Program-made: the position numbers and the translations under genes
The notes under the pieces: model-generated
What the model saw: only the letters and a program-made list of their open reading frames with translations
The model's database searches: none
Told to the model about the DNA's origin: nothing
Part shown: piece by piece, positions 59,201 to 64,000 of the stretch
Layout of the letters: each line of letters begins with the position of its first letter
Position numbering within the stretch: position 1 is the stretch's first letter
Origin: CAWDVR01 sp044869805
GTDB lineage: Bacteria; Acidobacteriota; Thermoanaerobaculia; Multivoradales; SZUA-115
Assembly (NCBI GenBank): GCA_044869805.1
Contig: JBIOXV010000105.1
Coordinates: forward strand, 1-64,000
Direction: 5' to 3'
Length of the DNA stretch: 64,000 bases

Positions 59201-60181
59201 CAGCTCGTGGTAGAAGCGCTCCACCAGGATGCGCGCCGCTGCGACGTGCACCGAGTGGCTGAACGCCACGACGCTCCCCACCCCGCTCTCGAGCAGGGCC
59301 GGCGCCACCGAGCCGAAGACCGGCTGATCCGCTAGGTCGGAGGTGCGGCATGCTTCGAGCATGACCAGGGGAATGTCGAGCCGCGCCAGCAGATCGCCCA
59401 ACCTGCGGCCGGCCACGCGGTCGATTGTGTGATCGTCCTTTTCGAAGGCGAGCGCCCCCACCCCTGTCCTTGGCAGGTAGGTGCCGTGGCCATCGAAGTG
59501 CACGATGTGGAAGGGCCGCTTCGCCTTGCGCGCCGCCGAGATCAGCTTCTCGAGCTGCGAGAGTGTCGGCGGCTGGCAGAACTCGAGCTCCACCGCTCCA
59601 GCCGGCAAGCTCTCGAGGCCGTCGAGCAGCGGGGCCATGCTGCTCCGCGGGTCGATGAACCCTGCTCCCGAGGGCCGTGCCACGATCAGCAGCAGGCGTA
59701 GAGGCAGCTCGAAGCGCTGCGCTTGCCCGACTCCCGGCTTCGCTCCGACGAGCTGGCGGCGAATCGACACACCCCGAAACGCCAGCGGGCCGCGCTTGTC
59801 GCGCATCAGCTCCCAGGGCTGCTGGAGGAAGCGGCTGTCGCTCGAGCCCAAGGTGAGCAGGACCTGCCGTCCCGCCTTCTCCGCTTCGAGGAGGTTCCGG
59901 AACACGTTCGTGCCTTCGGTGCCGGCGAAGCAAGCTTCGAAGAGCTGCCGTCCCCAGGTCTCGATGCGCTTCTCGATTCCGCGCGCCCGCGCCCGCGTCC
60001 CCGGGCCGACGAAGCCGTAGAACTCCTCCAGGTACCACCGCAGGTCCTCGGTGTCCGCTTCCCTGAGCGGCAGCTCCAGGGCGAAGGGCTCGGTCTCCTG
60101 GCCGCCCTCCTCCACCCAGCGGGCCTCATAGGCCGGATCTCGGCGCTGCACCACCAGGCGGATCGGGTAGGCCGGCTCCAT
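56213..60181 (-). CDS. CHAT protease - NB-ARC ATPase - TPR protein (NLR-like)
   Basis: A protein of 1,322 residues. The N-terminal CHAT (caspase-like) domain has its His in HFDGHG (H232) and Cys in LEACRTSD (C278). The NB-ARC-type ATPase has Walker A GGGGMGKTAL with K442 and Walker B LLVWDNFE. A winged-helix-like region is followed by about 13 TPR-like helix pairs from about 810 to 1,220, then a short C-terminal part. This is the effector - switch - sensor layout of NLR-type proteins. Related CHAT and NACHT/NB-ARC proteins act in anti-phage defence or signalling, usually by proteolysis after oligomerisation. ATG 60181 has GAGGG at about eight bases. It has no evident partner gene. Confidence 0.88.
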   Translation of the reverse strand: MEPAYPIRLVVQRRDPAYEARWVEEGGQETEPFALELPLREADTEDLRWYLEEFYGFVGPGTRARARGIEKRIETWGRQLFEACFAGTEGTNVFRNLLEAEKAGRQVLLTLGSSDSRFLQQPWELMRDKRGPLAFRGVSIRRQLVGAKPGVGQAQRFELPLRLLLIVARPSGAGFIDPRSSMAPLLDGLESLPAGAVELEFCQPPTLSQLEKLISAARKAKRPFHIVHFDGHGTYLPRTGVGALAFEKDDHTIDRVAGRRLGDLLARLDIPLVMLEACRTSDLADQPVFGSVAPALLESGVGSVVAFSHSVHVAAARILVERFYHELASGLSVGQAVSEARSALLAQPQRWLHLGPKATTVDMQDWFIPQLYQVGPDPVLLAKDASPGEAAVTKPRPEERMHGFPPRPMYRFHGRARDLLELERAFERYPAVLLTGGGGMGKTALAREAAHWWLRKGRFDQAVFVSFEQPATVEKVAQELGRALEGPSFASRSGEEQQKVALQLFRERRVLLVWDNFESTLPQFQQAETGGPVAYPEEERARLRRFYEALTGGKGAGRLLVTCRPVDSALPGIKERPLSGLARHDSLHLVHAIADLKSIDLERKGYEREEMEELLDLLGDHPLSLSLVGPHLKTLKPAEIRADFAGLLERFRHETAEEGRNKSLLASLAFSTSRLSAPARAALPFLAWFQGGTFEDHVLAFTQLAPEAWSGIRAELEATALLRVEELAAFNVPFLRFHPTLPYAARREEVGEVEEAEQRFVAVYLTVMREVDAALKGRAAAAGMALMEREEVNFRSALALAFRRGERRTGRALADTLGVYLQMAARPSEREALAYWVRAQMPEAERLDDANCAAIWEHASSLGDRGRADEAVATLQQLIARLEKEALAGGEDRSLQLGMTCAYLGEIFVTAGRPDLAVEPSRKAIEILDKVPSEEAQANVSAVLGDLANAYRALGRLAEALAAAERGLAIDRHLGRERSAAVGLGQCASILVDQQRWAEAEARYEEALAVARRTGDLGLQGSLLQHQASLHDVRGNPVRAAELYEQAITLFQQAGNPGSEMRTCDLLATTEQKRGRLDAAEAWYGRARELALGLGDRHQLGVTSHNVGILFQNRAERSVDAETRAAWFRRALVSIEESLAINLDRNDEMGAASSYFQLGVLHRMLGDLNSAGRRLREALYILEPLDYPELWKVYGNLAAVAAAQGDSAAAAEWAAKRDAKLAELKQRRGGRGDGARLAQLAEPLLALAQAVYAALASRSDLDPEAAEIVATLRGQPSPLAEIGAFLHAVAAGEAPPPLPPGLPPKLTDILDGLTRALAELPG

Positions 60182-60210
60182 CACGAGCACCCTCGCTTTC
60201 GGGATGCTTC

Positions 60211-60216
60211 ATGATA
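60211..60216 (-). promoter_or_regulatory. Possible -10 element of the CHAT-NB-ARC gene
   Basis: On the minus strand TATCAT differs from TATAAT at one base and lies about 30 bases before the ATG, leaving room for the GAGGG ribosome site. No good -35 is visible 16-18 bases upstream, so this may be an activator-dependent or chance element. Confidence 0.3.
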
Positions 60217-60290
60217 TCGCGGAGAAGCGGAAATAGTGGAGGGGAACGAGCGCTACCAGGCCGGCGACGCGCGTGCAGATCAAACGAAGA

Positions 60291-60316
60291 CGGCCGGCAC
60301 AAGGCCGGCCGCTACG
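60291..60316. repeat. Third copy of the dispersed hairpin repeat
   Basis: CGGCCGG (60291-60297) pairs with CCGGCCG (60305-60311) around a loop CACAAGG; CTACG follows. The loop and the TACG end match the other copies at 27777 and 39285. This copy lies between the CHAT gene start and the end of the VWA gene. Confidence 0.5.
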
Positions 60317-60408
60317 TCCAGAGATCAGAGCCCTGGCGGAGATTCCGCTCTGAACGCAGCGGCCGGGCTCGTCCCGGCCCGTCCTCGGTCCTACGGTCCC
60401 TACGGCTC

Positions 60409-63400
60409 CTACCGCCCCTCCAGCCTCAGCGAAGCCGGGTCGCTGACGTTCCCGGCCTGGTCGCGGACTTCGACGTAGATCGCCTGCGCTCCGGGGCCGT
60501 CGAGCGGCACGGAGACCTGCGGCTGGAAGCGCACCCACGACGTACCGTCGAAGTCGGCCCGGGTCGAGATGCGCATCTCGGCCAGGCCGCTGATCTCGGT
60601 CTCGGGATCGAGCAGCGCTTCGTCGCCGCTCACCACTGGGCTCTCCCAGGCCTCGATCTCGATCTCGGCCGAGGTCTCGGTGCGGCGCACCAGCTCGAGC
60701 TCGACGCGCGGCGGGAAGGGATCGACCTTGGGCGTGGCGCAGACCACGTCGGACCAGTCGCTCGCCGCCCCGTCCACCACCCTGCGCAGCCGGTAGCACG
60801 CGAGGCGGTCGTTCTCGGTGCGGTCGATGAGCACTGTGCTCGGCGGAGCCTCGCCGGTGAAGACCACGGTGAACGGGCCGTCCGCCGTCGTGCCACGGCC
60901 GAGCTCCACCGTGGTGCGCGGCGGCAGCTCGGGCAGCGAGACGCTCACCCTGCCGTTGCCGGGCACGGCGCTGATCGTCACCGGCCGCAGCCGGTCGTCA
61001 CGAGGCGTGAGCGGGTCGAGGCGGAGGGCGACCTCGGAGCCGTCGGCCTGTCCGCCGCCGTCGGTGTCGGCGTCGACCGGCGAGGTGTGGAGGGCGAATT
61101 CCTCCACGTCCGAGAGACCGTCGCCATCGTAGTCCTCGTCCGGGTGGTTGCCGTGGGTGAGGCTGAACCCGTACTTCTTCTCCCACCAGTCCGGCCGGCG
61201 GTCGCCATCGCGGTCGTCCCCGTCGCGCAGGGCCACGGCCAGGAGCTGCTCGCGGCGGAACTCGGCCCCGGAGACCGGCGAGATGCCGGCCGCCACCACG
61301 CGGAACGAGTAGGCGCCCACCTCGCCGGTCTTGGTGAACAGGGCCCCGTAGAGCCCGTCGTCCGCCTCGCCGTCCTCGTGCTGGCCGTCGTCGTAGAGCG
61401 TCAGGCCGTAGAGCGAGCCGTCCGGCGTCGTCGCCTGGGCCCACACGCCGGCCCCGAGGATCGCCTGGCCGGCGATGAAAGGCACGGCGCGCACGAAGAT
61501 CTCCTCGCCCACCCAGCGGCCGTCGAGCCCCGGCTGCGGCCCGGCGGGTAGGAAGGCGGCGAAGACGTCGGCGCCGGCGAAGAGCTGCAACGGCGCCTTG
61601 ACCGCCTGCTCGACGAACACCGCCTCCGTGCCGTCCGAGGGCGGGACGAGCGCGGTCGGCGTGAGCTGCCAGGTCCAGACGCCGGGCTCGGGGTCCTCGA
61701 CGCGGAACACCGAGGCGTGGAAGCGGGCCTGGCTGGGGTTGTGCGCGAGCCCGCTCGGCGAGAGCAGGCGCAGCACGAAGGTGGCGTCGCGCGCCGAGGT
61801 CACGGTCACCAGCAACTCCGTGGCGCCCGGCTCGACCGTGAGCGGCGGCATCAGCGAGGGCGCCGCCGCCAGCACGCGGTACGAGGCCACCCGCTCGTGG
61901 CCGGACGCGGCGTTGAAGCCGGAGCGGAAGGCGTCCGAGAAGTCGTTCGAGGTGAGCATCTTCTGCTGCACGCTGGCGTCGGCCGGCCCGACCAGGTAGG
62001 TGAAGAAGCCGCCGCCCACCGTGGCCAGGTTCTGCAGCTCGCCGAGGTCGGCGTCCTCCCCCACGGCCACCCCGGAGACGATCGGCACCGGCAGCCCGGC
62101 GCTGACCCGCGACGGGTAGCGCAGGGTGGCGTTGAACCACGGCTGGTTGTCGGAGGGGTCGGGGTCCGGGTCGCAGGCCGCGTGGTTGTGCTCGCCGTCG
62201 TCGCTCAGGAACACGTCCGGCGACGGCTGCTTGGTGTAGTACTGGTAGAGCGGGTAGGCGGAGTTGCCGAGCCCGTCGGAGAGCACCACCATGGCCTGCA
62301 CGTCGGGCGCCTGGGTGAAGATCGGGCCCACCGGGTTGTCGAAGTACTGGGCCAGGAACGACTGCGCCTCGAGCACGCCGTCGCCGATCGAGGTGCAGCC
62401 GCCGGCGGTGAGGCCCGCGAGGCTGTTCATGGCGGCGTCGCGCACCCCGGAGATCGACAGCGGGAGCATGCCGAAGAACACCTGCGCGTCCTCGTTGAAG
62501 GTGGTGATGCCCACCGCGTCGGCCTCGCCCAGGGCCTCGATCAGGGCCGTGCCGGCGATCTTGGCGGCCTCGAGCTTGCGGCCGCCGAAGTCGTCCATGC
62601 TGCCGCTCTTGTCGAGCACGAGCGAGAGCGCCATCGTCCAGGGCTGGTCGCTCCAGTGGAGGGCTTGGCTCTCGGTGTCGGACGCCAGGTCCTTGGCCTC
62701 TACCTTGAGGTCGAAGTCGCCGCTCCCCGAGGCCGGGTAGAACGAGTCCGGCAGGGTGACGACGGCCCACAGCACGCCGTCGTCGAAGGCTTCGAGCGTG
62801 TAGTCGCCGTCCGGCGAGAGCACGCAGGATGGGGCCGCGCAACCCGGCGCGCTGAGCACCAGGTCCTCGGTCTCGTTGACCGGCAGCGGCAGGCCGTTCT
62901 CGTCGACCAGCGCGAACTGGGCCAGGAACGAGCGCTTGCCGTCCGGAGCAGCCGGGTGGCCCACCTGCGCCGGCCGCGAGGTCAGCGGATCGAGGATCGC
63001 GAGGTACGGCACCACGGTGCCGAAGCTCCAGGTGAACGACCCGGACTTGCGCCCCGCGCTCGCCACCACGATCACCTCTTCGATGTCGCCGCTCGCCGGG
63101 ATCGGGATGGTCTCGTCGATCAGCGTGACCGTGCCGCCGTTGCCGTCGGAAACCGTCTTTTCCTCGCAGCTCCCGGTGTCGGTCGCGAGGCCGCTGGGGT
63201 TCTGGTCGCAACCCGGCAGCAGCGTTGCGTTGCCGGACGGGTCCACGGTGAAGATGCGGAAACGCAGCGAGCTTCCGGCTTTCGGCGTGAGGCGCACTCG
63301 CAGCGGTCCATAGGTGGAATCGGGATGCACCGACAGGAAGGCGGCGCCGTGCGCTTGCAGCCCGGCGGGAGCGCCGCTGGCAACGAAGTCGCCCGGCGCC

Positions 63401-64000
63401 AAGGTCTTCTGCACCGCGAAGCTCGGTCCCGCCTCCCAGGAGTCGAGGATGCGGCGGGTGCGGCGCAGGAAGTCCGGCCCCACGCCCACCAGGTCCTTGG
63501 GCACCGGGGCCTTGCTCGCACCGAGCGCCGGGGTCGGCGGGTTCAGCGGGAAGAAGGTCTGGCCGGCGTCGGCGTTGGGGTTGCCCACCCACTCGAAGTG
63601 CCAGCGCGGGTCGCCCCACACGTAGTCCTTGAGCACCAGGGCGCTCGCGAAGTCGAGCAGCAAGGGCTCGAGGCCGCGGCCCAGGTGGTCGAGCAGCGCG
63701 TCGTCGATGGCGTCCATGATCGGCCGCGCGGGGTCCTGGGCGAACTTGTCCAGGAAGCGGCCCATCAGGTCGACGCCCTCGTCCGGCCGGCGCTCCTCCG
63801 CGCCCAGGGGGAAGCTCGGGTCGCTGGGATAGCTCGACGAGGTGCCGGCCGGGTGCGCCGGGTCGCTCGCCGACTTCGGCGTCGCGTACTGCTCGGTCAC
63901 GTAGCGCCAGAAGATCGACGACGAGTAAGGGAGCTGCATCAGGTTGATGCCTGGGATGTTGAGGTAGACGTTGATCACCCCGGCCCCGGCGTTGCCGCCG
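60409..64000 (-). CDS. Secreted von Willebrand A-domain protein, 5' end outside the window
   Basis: The frame is open to the right edge, so the start lies beyond it; the GTG at 63978 is not in front of a signal peptide and is unlikely to be real. About 1,197 residues are visible. The VWA domain holds the metal-ion site DKSGSM and 'LSDGLGNSAYP'. It is followed by beta-sandwich domains, a 'choice-of-anchor'-like unit ('YGLTLYDDGQHEDGEADDGLYG'), and a calcium-binding type-3-like segment 'DGDDRDGDRRPDWWEKKYGF....DEDYDGDGLSDVEEF...SPVDADTDGGG'. The end is a fibronectin-like unit. It is probably an extracellular or surface protein with calcium-dependent folding. Confidence 0.85.
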   Translation of the reverse strand, partial: GGNAGAGVINVYLNIPGINLMQLPYSSSIFWRYVTEQYATPKSASDPAHPAGTSSSYPSDPSFPLGAEERRPDEGVDLMGRFLDKFAQDPARPIMDAIDDALLDHLGRGLEPLLLDFASALVLKDYVWGDPRWHFEWVGNPNADAGQTFFPLNPPTPALGASKAPVPKDLVGVGPDFLRRTRRILDSWEAGPSFAVQKTLAPGDFVASGAPAGLQAHGAAFLSVHPDSTYGPLRVRLTPKAGSSLRFRIFTVDPSGNATLLPGCDQNPSGLATDTGSCEEKTVSDGNGGTVTLIDETIPIPASGDIEEVIVVASAGRKSGSFTWSFGTVVPYLAILDPLTSRPAQVGHPAAPDGKRSFLAQFALVDENGLPLPVNETEDLVLSAPGCAAPSCVLSPDGDYTLEAFDDGVLWAVVTLPDSFYPASGSGDFDLKVEAKDLASDTESQALHWSDQPWTMALSLVLDKSGSMDDFGGRKLEAAKIAGTALIEALGEADAVGITTFNEDAQVFFGMLPLSISGVRDAAMNSLAGLTAGGCTSIGDGVLEAQSFLAQYFDNPVGPIFTQAPDVQAMVVLSDGLGNSAYPLYQYYTKQPSPDVFLSDDGEHNHAACDPDPDPSDNQPWFNATLRYPSRVSAGLPVPIVSGVAVGEDADLGELQNLATVGGGFFTYLVGPADASVQQKMLTSNDFSDAFRSGFNAASGHERVASYRVLAAAPSLMPPLTVEPGATELLVTVTSARDATFVLRLLSPSGLAHNPSQARFHASVFRVEDPEPGVWTWQLTPTALVPPSDGTEAVFVEQAVKAPLQLFAGADVFAAFLPAGPQPGLDGRWVGEEIFVRAVPFIAGQAILGAGVWAQATTPDGSLYGLTLYDDGQHEDGEADDGLYGALFTKTGEVGAYSFRVVAAGISPVSGAEFRREQLLAVALRDGDDRDGDRRPDWWEKKYGFSLTHGNHPDEDYDGDGLSDVEEFALHTSPVDADTDGGGQADGSEVALRLDPLTPRDDRLRPVTISAVPGNGRVSVSLPELPPRTTVELGRGTTADGPFTVVFTGEAPPSTVLIDRTENDRLACYRLRRVVDGAASDWSDVVCATPKVDPFPPRVELELVRRTETSAEIEIEAWESPVVSGDEALLDPETEISGLAEMRISTRADFDGTSWVRFQPQVSVPLDGPGAQAIYVEVRDQAGNVSDPASLRLEGR

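Overview
The window is very GC-rich and densely packed. Long operons are joined by 4-base start/stop overlaps, and large secreted proteins carry DUF11, GEVEDY and IPTL-type features. One of them ends in a 'FSDGFESGD..W' tail. Together these suggest an environmental Gram-negative bacterium, most likely Acidobacteriota (Thermoanaerobaculia-like). That is an inference from style; there is no rRNA gene here to confirm it.

Layout. (1) 553-26560, minus strand: one near-continuous type VI secretion (T6SS) operon read from tssJ downward, in the order tssJ-K-L-M-A-B-C-hcp-E-F-G-clpV. It runs without a break into a di-heme peroxidase, a hybrid sensor kinase, a receiver protein, a receiver-cyclase and a SPOR protein. 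It ends with two candidate effector genes, one with a DUF4157 metallopeptidase-like domain. No VgrG or PAAR gene is present. (2) 26797-28358, plus: a PfkB-family sugar/nucleoside kinase and a Fur-family regulator. (3) 28632-30819, plus: a secreted EGF/chitin-binding-module protein followed directly by a secreted Rumi/POGLUT1-like glycosyltransferase (GT90). (4) 30820-33382, minus: feoA-feoB plus a small Cys-rich Feo partner, with a Fur-box-like palindrome in front. (5) 33502-38749, minus: a Ser/Thr kinase and a large membrane patatin. (6) 38989-42394: DUF6916, GNAT, a Tat-exported protein and three tandem phage-collar (microcystin-dependent-type) proteins. (7) 42480-52285, minus: two giant surface/secreted proteins, one beta-helix and one DUF11/GEVEDY. 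(8) 52534-55895: a HtrA protease, a c-type cytochrome, a small Cys-rich secreted protein and an orphan ribbon-helix-helix protein cut off by a REP-like repeat. (9) 56213-60181, minus: a CHAT protease - NB-ARC ATPase - TPR protein, NLR-like. (10) 60409 to the right edge: a partial von Willebrand A-domain secreted protein.

The most striking observation is region 3. The glycosyltransferase carries, almost end to end, the motifs of animal protein O-glucosyltransferase 1. Its immediate neighbour encodes an EGF-like domain with the exact substrate sequon C-x-S-x-P-C. This looks like a bacterial enzyme-substrate pair for EGF O-glycosylation, possibly of eukaryotic origin. Secondary points of interest are a short shared 'PHVAKALG' signal in the two candidate effectors at the T6SS operon end, the redox/phosphorelay/cyclic-nucleotide module translationally coupled to the T6SS, the CHAT-NB-ARC protein, and hairpin repeats that supply stop codons to neighbouring genes.
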